Below are positions 35,034 through 44,023 of a DNA stretch of 64,000 nucleotides, in pieces; positions within the stretch are counted from its first letter, which is position 1, and each line of letters starts with the position of its first letter. Origin of the DNA: Elainella saxicola E1 (GTDB lineage: Bacteria > Cyanobacteriota > Cyanobacteriia > Elainellales > Elainellaceae); assembly GCA_002796835.1 (NCBI GenBank), contig LUGL01000014.1, positions 1-64,000 of the forward strand, in the 5' to 3' direction. A program made the translations under genes and the position numbers. Below the pieces are notes generated by a model. The model was not told where the DNA came from, made no database searches, and saw only the letters and a list, made by a program, of their open reading frames with translations.

Positions 35034-36467
35034 TTGTCACATCCACAGGCACAACCCCATGTTCGATCGGTCAGGCAGAAGACATGGGTGTTGTTGGGCA
35101 TCGGCCTGGGTGCATTCATGTCTACGCTCGATGTTGGCATCATCAACGTGGCGCTACCAACATTGGTGCAATCCTTACAAACCAACTTTCCCACCGCTCA
35201 GTGGACGGTTTTAAGCTATTCCCTGATTAGCTCCAGTTTTGTGTTAGGGGCAACCCGTTTAGGAGATATTGCTAGCAAAAAGCCACTGTACTTAGGGGGG
35301 CTGATCCTGTTTACTGTCAGTTCGCTGCTTTGCGGACTTGCACCCGGAATTAATTGGCTGATTGCTTTTCGCGTTTTACAAGGGCTGGGAGCGGTCTGCA
35401 TTTCTGGCCTTGGGTTAGCCATCATCACCGAAGTGTTTCCCAATTCAGAACGGGGTCGGGCCGTGGGCATGATTGGCGGCGTTGTGTCGATGGGCATTGC
35501 GTTGGGACCGTCGATCGGCGGACTGTTGCTCGACTGGGTTGGCTGGCGCAGCATTTTCTTAGTCAACGTGCCGCTCGGTCTGCTGGCCAGTATTTTGATT
35601 GCTCGCTTAGTGCCCGCTTCAATTAAGGCAAAAACTCGGCAGAAATTTGATCTGGCCGGGGCCTTACTGGCATTGATCACCCTGAGTAGCTTTGCATTGG
35701 GGATGACGCAGGGCCAGCGGCAGGGCTTTACCAGTTTTGCCTCGATCGCCCTATTGGGAGTTGCAGCAGTCACCCTCGTCAGTTTTCTGGTATTGGAAAC
35801 TCGCCTCAAGTATCCCTTAGTCGAACTCCAGTTGTTCCAGAATCAGCAACTAAGCCTTAATCTCTTGTGTAACTGGCTGGTGTTTATGGTGTTGTCGGGT
35901 TCGCTGCTCGTCACGCCGTTTTTCCTGGAGCAGGTAATGCATTATCCCACTACGAAAGTCGGATTATTGCTGGCGGTTTCTCCCGTGATGAGTGCCTTGA
36001 TCGCTCCATTATCAGGCGCTTTGTCCGATCGCATCGGCTCCCACTGGATTAGCTTGATGGGACTCAGTCTAATGATTAGCGGCTGTTTGGCGATCGGTAC
36101 GCTTAGTCCTCAAATGACTGATTGGGATTGTCTCTGGCGCTATGGGCTGTTTGGGACAGGATTAGGACTCTTTCGATCACCTACCGATAGTGCGGTGATG
36201 GGATCAGTCCCTAGAGAGCGGTTGGGCATTGCCTCTGGCTTACTCTCACTGTCGCGCACCTCTGGCGTAACGGTCGGGGTTTCGATCCTGGGGGCAGTCT
36301 TTGGAGCAATCAGTATGCAGGCAGCCCAAGGCTCAGATGTGGCAGTGGCCCCCATTACAGCGGTTGTCGCAGGATTTCAGGCCAGCTTTCACGTGGCGGC
36401 TGTCATTCTCATGGGAGCGGTGATCGCATCTCTCGCTCAGCTTCGCAGCATGAAGCCCGTTCGCTAG
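35034..36467 (+). CDS. MFS transporter, DHA2-type (14 segments)
   Basis: A 477-residue permease of the drug:H+ antiporter-2 group (EmrB/QacA-like), in the plasma membrane. Motifs: FMSTLDVGIINVALPTL in helix 1, GATRLGDIASKKPLYLGG in loop 2-3, WLIAFRVLQGLGA, and GMIGGVVSMGIALGPSIGGLL (motif C). The TTG at 35034 is accepted because AGGAGG lies 6 bases before it and no better start exists. It likely exports products or toxic intermediates. It is divergent from the ASST-like gene with a shared operator; the DMT exporter follows. Confidence 0.87.
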   Translation: MSHPQAQPHVRSVRQKTWVLLGIGLGAFMSTLDVGIINVALPTLVQSLQTNFPTAQWTVLSYSLISSSFVLGATRLGDIASKKPLYLGGLILFTVSSLLCGLAPGINWLIAFRVLQGLGAVCISGLGLAIITEVFPNSERGRAVGMIGGVVSMGIALGPSIGGLLLDWVGWRSIFLVNVPLGLLASILIARLVPASIKAKTRQKFDLAGALLALITLSSFALGMTQGQRQGFTSFASIALLGVAAVTLVSFLVLETRLKYPLVELQLFQNQQLSLNLLCNWLVFMVLSGSLLVTPFFLEQVMHYPTTKVGLLLAVSPVMSALIAPLSGALSDRIGSHWISLMGLSLMISGCLAIGTLSPQMTDWDCLWRYGLFGTGLGLFRSPTDSAVMGSVPRERLGIASGLLSLSRTSGVTVGVSILGAVFGAISMQAAQGSDVAVAPITAVVAGFQASFHVAAVILMGAVIASLAQLRSMKPVR

Positions 36468-36523
36468 GCATCCCTCATTTCTGCTGATTCAATAAACCTT
36501 TCGTTATTGCAACTAAAACTATT

Positions 36524-37477
36524 GTGCTTGGCATTCTCACTGTTTTATTTGGCGCTTTGACGCTCGGGCTCCACAACATCATCGTTCGAATTCTCTTTTC
36601 AGAGCAGACGGTTTTCGGGCTACTGTCAGTAGGCGGATATGTTACGCCTACTCTGCAAAATTCATTTCTGCTGATGTTCATGCGAATGCTGACGGCAGTT
36701 CCACTGATGGCATTGCTGTCAGCCAAGCTCTATCCAAATGCCTCGAAGGAGCTGAGGCAACTCCTCCAGCCTGAATCCAAATCTGTGCTGAGGCAAGCCC
36801 TGATTTGTGGGGTGCTGATGTTTGTGAATATTGCCGGATTGTATATTGCGATCGGTTCGATTCCGACCGGCATTGCCTTGACCCTATTTGGCACCTATCC
36901 GGTTATGACTGCATTGCTCTCCTGGCGATTTTTTGGCGATCGACCGACGCTGTTCCGCTGGGGCGTGATTCTGGTGATCCTCCTGGGCACATTCCTCACG
37001 ATTCCCCAATCTTCTCCCACCAGCGATAGCCGCATGATTGCGATCGGAGTATTTGCAAGTGTGGGATCGGGTGTCATTTATGCTTTTTATTCAATCATTG
37101 CCCAAAAATCCTTTGAAAAACTCCATCCCGTTCCCTTTACCTGGATCAGTTTTGCCATGACCCTCCTGCTTTCAGGGATTAGTTTATTGTTTTCTCCGAT
37201 CGCCGATTTGCAGCTTGACTGGACACCTTTATGGTTAGGCGGTTTATTTTCGGGTTTATTCAGCTTTGTAGGTCACTCGATGAATAACTTGGGAATTCGC
37301 TTTGTGGGAGCCACTGCTGCTGCAATCATTGGGTCTAGCGGTCCAGCCATTACTGCCCTGATCGCCTGGATCATTATCCATGAAACCCTGGATCTGGTTC
37401 AAGTCATCGGCATTGTCATTGTCACTCTAGGAATCGCCCTTTTGAGTGGAGAGCGGAGATTCATGCGGCGATCCTGA
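36524..37477 (+). CDS. DMT-superfamily (EamA-like) transporter
   Basis: A 317-residue membrane protein with about ten hydrophobic helices in two EamA halves. IYIAIGSIPTGIALTLFGTYPVMTALLSW closes the first half; LGIRFVGATAAAIIGSSGPAITALIAW and the ETLDLVQVIGIVIVTLGIALL end are typical of the second. Start is GTG 36524, without a strong ribosome site. It lies 56 bases after the MFS gene and could export metabolites. Its last 79 bases overlap the oppositely oriented uspA gene. Confidence 0.83.
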   Translation: MLGILTVLFGALTLGLHNIIVRILFSEQTVFGLLSVGGYVTPTLQNSFLLMFMRMLTAVPLMALLSAKLYPNASKELRQLLQPESKSVLRQALICGVLMFVNIAGLYIAIGSIPTGIALTLFGTYPVMTALLSWRFFGDRPTLFRWGVILVILLGTFLTIPQSSPTSDSRMIAIGVFASVGSGVIYAFYSIIAQKSFEKLHPVPFTWISFAMTLLLSGISLLFSPIADLQLDWTPLWLGGLFSGLFSFVGHSMNNLGIRFVGATAAAIIGSSGPAITALIAWIIIHETLDLVQVIGIVIVTLGIALLSGERRFMRRS

Positions 37478-37935
37478 ACCGTCAGGACAGGACAGGGAGC
37501 ATGATGCAGCACATAGTTACTGACGCTACCAACGAGCATTTCGGCAACTCCCCGCAGCCCGCGTCGCCCAACCACAATTAAGTCGGCTCCCCATTGTTGT
37601 GCCACACGGCAAATGGAAGCTTCTGGCACACCCACGCTGCAATTCAGTTCGACCGTAACCCCTTGAGCAGTGGCCTGCTGTTGATAGGTGGATAGCCACT
37701 GTTGCGCTGCTTCTAACTCTGCCTGAACTTCCTGCTCCTGAACCTGCCACAGAACCGAAATTGCGCTAGGATCGACTGCCATTGCAGTTCCCCAAGCAAT
37801 AATTGGAGAAATCGGCAAAGTGTGCAGGAGGAGCAACTGACCCTTCACAGGGTGGGTTTGCGCTAGCGCTTGCTCGAAAACTGCTGAAGTTTGGGCCGAT
37901 CGATCGAGTGCAACCAGAACCTTTTGAAAAGCCAT
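37399..37935 (-). CDS. Universal stress protein, UspA family
   Basis: A 178-residue UspA-domain protein. The N-terminus is FQKVLVALDRSAQTSAVFEQA, and the ATP-binding loop is DLIVVGRRGLRGVAEMLVGSVSNYVLHHAPCPVLTV, close to the G-2x-G-9x-G(S/T) pattern. About 25 extra C-terminal residues result from the frame running into the end of the DMT gene. Role unknown; general stress is the family default. Confidence 0.87.
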   Translation of the reverse strand: MAFQKVLVALDRSAQTSAVFEQALAQTHPVKGQLLLLHTLPISPIIAWGTAMAVDPSAISVLWQVQEQEVQAELEAAQQWLSTYQQQATAQGVTVELNCSVGVPEASICRVAQQWGADLIVVGRRGLRGVAEMLVGSVSNYVLHHAPCPVLTVQDRRMNLRSPLKRAIPRVTMTMPMT

Positions 37936-38498
37936 TAGTCATCCCTCCTGGCGAGGTACAGCGATTTAATATTGGGTGTGAAAGTAAAGTGTGCTAATGA
38001 GAATATGCTCAATTATGACCCCGAATACTGAAAGAGAAAGTATTCTCAACAACTTTGGCAATGATTGTAAAGGAAAAGTTAAGAAATAACATAGAAGGCT
38101 GAGCAAGCAGACTGGTGCGGAGCGGATTGACCGACAAAAGTACCAAAAAAACGCATTCTACTGTAGGTATCGGTTTTACAGAAAGTGATTTGGGCAACAA
38201 AAAAGCAGTTCGCAGCGATTTTTTTATCCATTTTTGTTAGAAATTCCTTGATTTCTACAGAGGTTCATGAGATTATTTTGCTTAATCTACGGTAAATCGG
38301 TCGATATACAGATATTAACTATTTAGGTTTGTTGATTCATCTTTCTGGACTGTAAAAAGGTATAGCTTTTCTCAATGAATTGAATAGGTTTTGGTTGGAT
38401 GAACAGAAGTATTTGAGATTACAAAAAGACCGCCATCAATTTTTAACTCATTAATTCGAGCGTATTTTGCAAACAGCAGGTTTCTTGGGTCAAATTTT
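37936..38498. other. Intergenic region upstream of met operon
   Basis: A 563-base divergent region between uspA and metQ copy 1. The operator at 38290-38311 is the only structure I can support. The rest is AT-rich, and the 63-codon ORF at 38009-38200 looks like chance. Confidence 0.55.
38290..38311 (+). promoter_or_regulatory. Putative sulfur-island operator, copy 3
   Basis: AATCTACGGTAAATCGGTCG continues into ATATACAG. The 15-base CTACGGTAAATCGGT is identical to that at 29060. It lies 188 bases before metQ copy 1. Confidence 0.65.
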
Positions 38499-39392
38499 AT
38501 GCAGTATCAACATCGATCGAACAAATTCGGCTCTGGAAAATTGAATCGCCGCTTTTTTATCCTGGCTGCCGCCTCTTTGAGTGCCTCCTTAATCTTTTCT
38601 AGCTGTGCAGCACCTCAAGCTCCAACTGCATCCAGTTCTCCATCAGCAGCTTCCCCTTCTCCTGTAGCCCAGAAAATCAAGGTCGGTGTTTCGCCTGTTC
38701 CGGCTGGGGAAATTATGGAGTTTGTGAAAAAGGATCTGGCTCCTGCCGCAGGATTAGAAATCGAGATTGTCACCTTTAATGACCCAGTGCAGAATAATAC
38801 AGCTCTAAAAGATGGGGCGATCGATGCCAACTATTTCCAACATATTCCGTTCATGGAGGACTATGGCAAGCGCAAAGGGGTAGAGATGTACGCTTTTACA
38901 CCTCAAGTCCATCTCAATCCAGTTGGCCTGTTCTCCAAGAAACATAAGTCGATCGCTGACATCCCGCAGAATGCGCTTGTCTCTATTCCTGATGATGTGA
39001 GCAATGCCCATCGCGCTTTAAAAGTGCTGGAATCGACGGGACTGATTAAGCTCAAGCCTGATGCTAAGCCCGCCAGCCCCAAAGATATTATCGAAAATCC
39101 GAAGAATATCACGATCAAGGAAATTCCTGGTGCACAATCGATTCCAACCTTGCCTGATGTCGATCTGGCTGGTATTACAGGCAATTGGGTCGTGCAGTCG
39201 GGCATGAAGACGGACAAAGATGCTCTGGCTTTAGAGACGGCCCAAGATCCAATCTATGCAGTCACCCTGACCACCTTGAAGGGGAAAGAAAACGAGCCAA
39301 ATATTCAGCAACTCTACCAGTTACTCCGAGACGATCGCGTCAAAGAATTCATTCGTGAAAAATATCAAGGTGCAGTCCTCCCGATCCCCTAA
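38499..39392 (+). CDS. metQ: MetQ/NlpA-type binding lipoprotein, copy 1
   Basis: A 297-residue solute-binding lipoprotein. NRRFFILAAA (about 16-25) looks like a twin-arginine signal; LIFSSC places the lipid cysteine at about 36. Mature blocks are KVGVSPVPAGEIMEFV, VTFNDPVQNNTALKDGAIDANYFQH and IPDDVSNAHRALKVLE. The ligand-pocket segment corresponding to E. coli FVYPIAGYS reads VHLNPVGLFS here, so the ligand may not be methionine. It heads the metN-metI operon behind an operator. Confidence 0.85.
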   Translation: MQYQHRSNKFGSGKLNRRFFILAAASLSASLIFSSCAAPQAPTASSSPSAASPSPVAQKIKVGVSPVPAGEIMEFVKKDLAPAAGLEIEIVTFNDPVQNNTALKDGAIDANYFQHIPFMEDYGKRKGVEMYAFTPQVHLNPVGLFSKKHKSIADIPQNALVSIPDDVSNAHRALKVLESTGLIKLKPDAKPASPKDIIENPKNITIKEIPGAQSIPTLPDVDLAGITGNWVVQSGMKTDKDALALETAQDPIYAVTLTTLKGKENEPNIQQLYQLLRDDRVKEFIREKYQGAVLPIP

Positions 39393-39432
39393 ATCTTATG
39401 AATGGCAAAGCATATTGCTGGAGAGTGACCCG

Positions 39433-40473
39433 ATGATTACATTTACCCAAGACTCTGTGTCCAGTTTCTTTCAAACTGAGAATGAGACAGAGAATGCCAT
39501 TACCTTTACAGATGTTCGTAAAGTCTATCAGCAAGGAGATCATGCGATTGCGGCGTTGGATGGTGTGACTTTACAGGTCAAGCCGGGTGAAATCTATGGT
39601 GTATTGGGGCAAAGTGGAGCTGGAAAAAGCACCCTGATTCGCTGTGTAAATCAACTCGAAAAGCCCACCTCTGGCTCCGTTCAAGTGAATGGACAGGAAA
39701 TGACTCGGTTATCTGGCAAAGAGCTGCGTCAGTCGCGACAGCACATCGGCATGATTTTTCAGCACTTTAATTTGTTGAGCTGCCGCACAGTCGCACAAGA
39801 TGTAGCATTCCCTCTGGAAATTATCGGATATAGTAAACTTCAGCGTAAGGCAAAAGTTGAGGAATTGCTGGCTCTGGTTGGATTAGAAGGGAAAGCGAAT
39901 GCCTATCCTGCTCAATTGTCGGGGGGGCAAAAGCAGCGAGTTGGCATTGCAAGGGCATTGGCTGGAGAACCCAAAGTGTTGTTGTCAGATGAAGCGACCT
40001 CGGCGCTCGATCCTCAAACTACCCGATCGATCCTGGATCTGCTGCGTGATTTGAATCGGCGGATGGGATTAACGATTTTGCTGATTACCCATGAGATGGG
40101 AGTGGTCAAATATATTTGCGACAGCGTGGCAATTTTAAATGCGGGGCGAATTGTGGAACAAGGACCTGTTTCTGATTTGATTACGAAGCCGGAATCATTG
40201 CTCTCTCAGGAATTCTTTCCGCGTCGAGTGCAGCGTCAGCCTCGTGCGGGTGCAGTGATTGCAACGATCGCTTTTGATGAAGCACTGGCCGATGAGCCCA
40301 TTTTTTCTGCTCTGACTCGTCATTTTGATGTGAATGTTAGTATTCTCAGCGGTAGCGTCGAGCCTGTGGGCGATCGGCGAGTCGGACAATTTCAGATCGA
40401 ATTAGTGGGTGAAAGAGCTGCGGATGCCCTGAAATATTTACATGAGCTGAACTATGCCGTGGAGGTTCACTAA
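39433..40473 (+). CDS. metN: Methionine-type ABC transporter ATPase
   Basis: A 346-residue ATPase. ATG 39433 is chosen over the track's 39355, which overlaps metQ. Walker A is GQSGAGKST (about 59-67), the signature is LSGGQKQRVGIARAL and Walker B is VLLSDEATSALDP. The C-terminal NIL domain (from about residue 270, VIATIAFDEALADEPIF) is the regulatory methionine-binding domain of MetN. Its stop overlaps the metI ATG by one base. It is the only ABC ATPase in the window and could serve all four MetQ-type lipoproteins. Confidence 0.92.
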   Translation: MITFTQDSVSSFFQTENETENAITFTDVRKVYQQGDHAIAALDGVTLQVKPGEIYGVLGQSGAGKSTLIRCVNQLEKPTSGSVQVNGQEMTRLSGKELRQSRQHIGMIFQHFNLLSCRTVAQDVAFPLEIIGYSKLQRKAKVEELLALVGLEGKANAYPAQLSGGQKQRVGIARALAGEPKVLLSDEATSALDPQTTRSILDLLRDLNRRMGLTILLITHEMGVVKYICDSVAILNAGRIVEQGPVSDLITKPESLLSQEFFPRRVQRQPRAGAVIATIAFDEALADEPIFSALTRHFDVNVSILSGSVEPVGDRRVGQFQIELVGERAADALKYLHELNYAVEVH

Positions 40474-41129
40474 TGCAGGGACAAGAACTGATTGATGGTT
40501 TGTGGGTTGCAACGGTCGAAACCTTTTACATGGTGGGTATCTCGGTTCTGATCGCGGTTATCCTGGGTTTGCCGCTGGGTTTATTACTCGTGATGCTGAG
40601 TCCCGGTAATATTCTGGATAATCCTAAGCTGCATAAGCCGCTAAGTGCGATCGTCAATACGGGACGTTCTTTCCCGTTTATCATTCTTCTGGTCGTCCTC
40701 ACGCCTTTCACCCGACTGGTGGTAGGTACATCGATCGGCAGTACGGCAGCGTTAGTTCCTCTTACTCTCGCTGCTATTCCTTTTTTTGCTCGCCTAGCGG
40801 AAACTAGCATTCTTGAAGTCGATAAAGGTCTGATTGAGGCCGCAGAAGCCATGGGTTGCAACTATTGGCAGATCGTTCTCAAGGTGCTGGTTCCGGAGGC
40901 GTTGCCGTCGATTGTTCTAGGTGTCACCATTTTGATCGTCAATTTGCTGAGTGCATCAGCAATGGCAGGGGCGGTTGGCGGGGGTGGATTAGGCAATCTG
41001 GCCATCCAATATGGCTATCAGCGCTTTGATGTGGCGGTGATGTTTGCCACGATTATTGTGTTGATCATTTTGGTGCAATTAATTCAGCTATTTGGCGATC
41101 GAATCTCGCAAAGCTTGAGAAAGAAATAG
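40473..41129 (+). CDS. metI: Methionine-type ABC transporter permease
   Basis: A 218-residue inner-membrane permease with about five hydrophobic helices. Family blocks are GLWVATVETFYMVGISVLI at the N-terminus, NTGRSFPFIILLVVL and the EAA coupling loop LIEAAEAMGCNYWQIVLKVLVPEALP. Translationally coupled to metN through a TAATG overlap and followed by a second metQ after 36 bases. Confidence 0.93.
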   Translation: MQGQELIDGLWVATVETFYMVGISVLIAVILGLPLGLLLVMLSPGNILDNPKLHKPLSAIVNTGRSFPFIILLVVLTPFTRLVVGTSIGSTAALVPLTLAAIPFFARLAETSILEVDKGLIEAAEAMGCNYWQIVLKVLVPEALPSIVLGVTILIVNLLSASAMAGAVGGGGLGNLAIQYGYQRFDVAVMFATIIVLIILVQLIQLFGDRISQSLRKK

Positions 41130-41165
41130 TGGTTGCAGTTTTTGAGGTGTGAGACTGGTTCAGGT

Positions 41166-42056
41166 ATGAAAAACAATCAATCCTTCAATTTAACTGGTGT
41201 TCATCGTCGATTTGTTCTAACTGCGATCAGCTCGTTTGCAGCATCCTTGATGGTTGCCAGCTGCACGACGAGCAATCCCTCTGCTGGATCCCAAGCGTCA
41301 AACCCAGCCGCTAACACCTCTGCACCAGCGAAAGAAGAGATCAAAGTCGGGGTTTGGTTCTTTGTCGCCGATGACATCTTGAAGTTTCTTGGGGATAGCG
41401 GCTTGGCAGCTCAGGAAGGTTTGGAGATTAAGGTTGTCCAGTTCAATGACTGGGTGCAGCCTAATCAGGCCCTTAAGAATGGAGATATTGATGCCAATCT
41501 CTTCCAGAACAGGCCCTTCTTGGAAGACTCTTCGAAAAAGCTGAATGTTAACCTCAAGTTGCTGAATCTCTCCTATCTCACCCCAATGGGAATTTATTCT
41601 AAAAGATACAAAACGTTGGATATTATCCCAGATGGTGGAACGATCGCAATTCCTAGCGATGCCACCAATGGCGATCGGGCATTGAGGTTACTTCAAGCAA
41701 ATAATGTGATCAAGTTGAAAGCTGGATTAGATGATAAGCTAGCTACAGTAAAAGATATCGATGAGAATCCTAAAAAATTGCAGGTTAAAGAAGTGGAAGG
41801 TCCAAACTTGGCGCGTGCCGTAGATGATTTGGATTTATCTGTCTTTGCCACTAGTGTCCGCCTGCAGGCCAAACTCGATCTGGAACCGATCGTGCAGGAA
41901 ACAGGAACAGCTAGCAAGTATGCAGTTGGACTAGCGACGGTTGAAGGGAAAGAGAATGATCCCCGCATTCAAAAACTGAATCGGTTGATCAACGATTCCA
42001 AGGTCAAAAAATTTATTGAAGAGAAGTACAAAGGCGCAGTGCTAGCCGTTTTTTAG
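41166..42056 (+). CDS. metQ: MetQ/NlpA-type binding lipoprotein, copy 2
   Basis: A 296-residue binding lipoprotein. ATG 41166 replaces the track's TTG 41133. The signal has HRRFVLTAIS (twin-arginine-like) and MVASC with lipid cysteine about 33. Mature blocks include VGVWFFVADDILKFLG, VVQFNDWVQPNQALKNGDID and IPSDATNGDRALRLL. FQNRPF replaces the usual FQHKPY, so a conserved pocket-side His is Asn. Adjacent to metNI, so it is probably a working alternate binding protein with its own ligand preference. Confidence 0.85.
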   Translation: MKNNQSFNLTGVHRRFVLTAISSFAASLMVASCTTSNPSAGSQASNPAANTSAPAKEEIKVGVWFFVADDILKFLGDSGLAAQEGLEIKVVQFNDWVQPNQALKNGDIDANLFQNRPFLEDSSKKLNVNLKLLNLSYLTPMGIYSKRYKTLDIIPDGGTIAIPSDATNGDRALRLLQANNVIKLKAGLDDKLATVKDIDENPKKLQVKEVEGPNLARAVDDLDLSVFATSVRLQAKLDLEPIVQETGTASKYAVGLATVEGKENDPRIQKLNRLINDSKVKKFIEEKYKGAVLAVF

Positions 42057-42102
42057 GCGAGTGACTGATTGAATGTGACGCTGCCCAATTTCCTGATACC
42101 GA

Positions 42103-43320
42103 ATGAATTCCGAAAAACAAGTCGTTTCCCTATCTGCCAGTTCGCTGTTCAACAAACGGGGAACTGTTTTTCTTTTATCAGTGGCCTGTGGCCTTGCTGT
42201 TGCCAACCTGTATTACAACCAACCCCTGCTCGCAGATATGGGGCGAAACTTTCAGGTTTCGGTGCGAGAAATTGGCTTTGTCCCGATGCTGGCGCAAATT
42301 GGTTATGCATTGGGTTTGCTATTTCTGGTGCCGCTGGGCGACATGGTGGAGCGACGTAGACTGATTGTGTTGTTGTTGCTGGCTTCTGCAGTCGCGTTGG
42401 CTGCCGCTGCGCTATCGCCTCATCTGATCGGATTAGCTGTCTTCAGTTTGATATTAGGTCTGGTGAATGTCTCAGCTCAGGTAATTATCCCTTTTGTCGC
42501 CCAACTAACTCCCACCGCAGAAAGGGGAAAAGTGATCGGTGTGCTGATCAGTGGGGCCTTGATGGGTGTTCTGCTGGCTCGTACGATCAGCGGCATTATT
42601 GGTGGCTATTGGGGTTGGCGATCGATGTACTGGATTGCTGCCGTTCTGATGGTTGGTTTAGCGCTCATCCTGCATTATTGGCTGCCTCGTTATCCACCTC
42701 ACTTAAAACTCTCCTACGGCCAGTTGATGCGCAGTCTGGGGCAACTTTTCCAGAAAGAACCGGAATTGCGGGCTGCCAGTCTGAATGCGGCCTTCTTGTT
42801 TGGCACCTATAGCGCTTTCTGGTCTACGCTGATCTTTTTTGTGGAAGGTCCGCCCTACTTCTATGGCAGTCAAGCTGCTGGACTGTTTGGATTATTGGGA
42901 ATTGCCTCTGCGATCTATTCTCCCTGGGTAGGACAACTGGCCGATCGCCATAATCCCAGAACGGTTGTTACGGCTGGCGTGCTGAATATGCTATTGGCCT
43001 TTCTGATTTACTGGATTGCGGGCCACCATTTAGCCGGTCTGATCATTGGCATTTTGATCATGGATGTCGGGAAAGTTTTTACCTTTGTGTCTAACCAGAT
43101 TCGAATTTACCGTTTAGTACCTGATGCAGCCAGCCGCGTGAATACGGTATTTATGGTCTCAACTTTTGTGGGTGGTGCGATCGGATCATTCTCGGGTGCA
43201 TATTGCTGGGAAAATTGGCAGTGGAATGGCGTCTGTGCCTTGGCTGTCATCTCATTGACGATCGCACTCATTGCCCATCTCACGGCTAATAAAATGGCTG
43301 CGATCGCGAAATTAATGTAA
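42103..43320 (+). CDS. MFS permease (12 segments), paralogue A
   Basis: A 405-residue major-facilitator permease. Helix 1 reads VACGLAVANLYYNQPLLADMG, and loop 2-3 reads PLGDMVERRRLIVLLLLAS. Helix 11 region SRVNTVFMVSTFVGGAIGSF and GAYCWENWQWNGVC are shared almost exactly with the gene at 52593. The pair defines a small subfamily in this island. It may import or export organosulfur compounds or their products. It follows metQ copy 2 after 46 bases. Confidence 0.85.
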   Translation: MNSEKQVVSLSASSLFNKRGTVFLLSVACGLAVANLYYNQPLLADMGRNFQVSVREIGFVPMLAQIGYALGLLFLVPLGDMVERRRLIVLLLLASAVALAAAALSPHLIGLAVFSLILGLVNVSAQVIIPFVAQLTPTAERGKVIGVLISGALMGVLLARTISGIIGGYWGWRSMYWIAAVLMVGLALILHYWLPRYPPHLKLSYGQLMRSLGQLFQKEPELRAASLNAAFLFGTYSAFWSTLIFFVEGPPYFYGSQAAGLFGLLGIASAIYSPWVGQLADRHNPRTVVTAGVLNMLLAFLIYWIAGHHLAGLIIGILIMDVGKVFTFVSNQIRIYRLVPDAASRVNTVFMVSTFVGGAIGSFSGAYCWENWQWNGVCALAVISLTIALIAHLTANKMAAIAKLM

Positions 43321-43346
43321 CCACCAATGTACTCATCTCAAAGGGC

Positions 43347-43985
43347 TTACAGTAATTCCAGCAGGTCCGACATTTGATCGAAAATAAGATGTGCCCCAGC
43401 CGCCGCCAAGGCATCGCGATCGCTTTGTTGCGCATAGCCAAACACCTTCATTCCAGCCGCAGATCCGGCTTGCACACCGGGTACAGAATCTTCAATCACC
43501 ACACACCGATCGGGACTGGTTCCCATTTGTTCTGCTGCATAGAGATAGACATCAGGGAATGGCTTGGGTCGTGCGACTTGAGCGGCGCTAAATAATTGAT
43601 CTTTAAAGTGATGGAGCAGGCTCGTGATCCGCAGGACCAGATGAACATGGCGCAGGCTGCTATTGGATGCGACGCATTTGGGGTAGGGGAGATTTTCTAA
43701 TACCGATTCAATGCCCAAAACAGGCTTGAGTTCTCGATTTAAGGCATCTACCTCGCGTTCTCGACAGCGATCCAAAAAATCTGCGGGAACGGGTCTGCCG
43801 AGTTTCTGTTCAACGATCGCCACACAGCTTGCCGATGATTTACCCACAAAGATTTGGGCTGCTTCTTCGTAGGTTAGATTCCAGCCAATCTCGCTCAGCA
43901 GCTCGACAAATACCCGGTTCACGATCGGTTCGCTGTCTACCAACACACCATCGCAATCAAAAATGACAAGTTTGTCGTCTGCCAT
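43347..43985 (-). CDS. HAD phosphatase (beta-phosphoglucomutase-like)
   Basis: A 212-residue HAD subfamily IA protein. Motif I is VIFDCDGVLVDSEPI, motif II CVASNSSLRHV, motif III KPFPDVYLYAAEQM and motif IV CVVIEDSVPGVQAG. A small helical cap lies between motifs I and II. The close relatives act on sugar phosphates or phosphogluconate. It is convergent with the MFS gene (26-base gap) and lies 38 bases beyond the LLM gene on the same strand. Confidence 0.86.
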   Translation of the reverse strand: MADDKLVIFDCDGVLVDSEPIVNRVFVELLSEIGWNLTYEEAAQIFVGKSSASCVAIVEQKLGRPVPADFLDRCREREVDALNRELKPVLGIESVLENLPYPKCVASNSSLRHVHLVLRITSLLHHFKDQLFSAAQVARPKPFPDVYLYAAEQMGTSPDRCVVIEDSVPGVQAGSAAGMKVFGYAQQSDRDALAAAGAHLIFDQMSDLLELL

Positions 43986-44023
43986 ACTGCTTCCAACCCA
44001 CTATCCGATCAGCCTATACCCGA

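Noticed and set aside
38009-38200. 63-codon minus-strand ORF in the met upstream region
   Set aside because: No family features, no ribosome site, AT-rich intergenic DNA.
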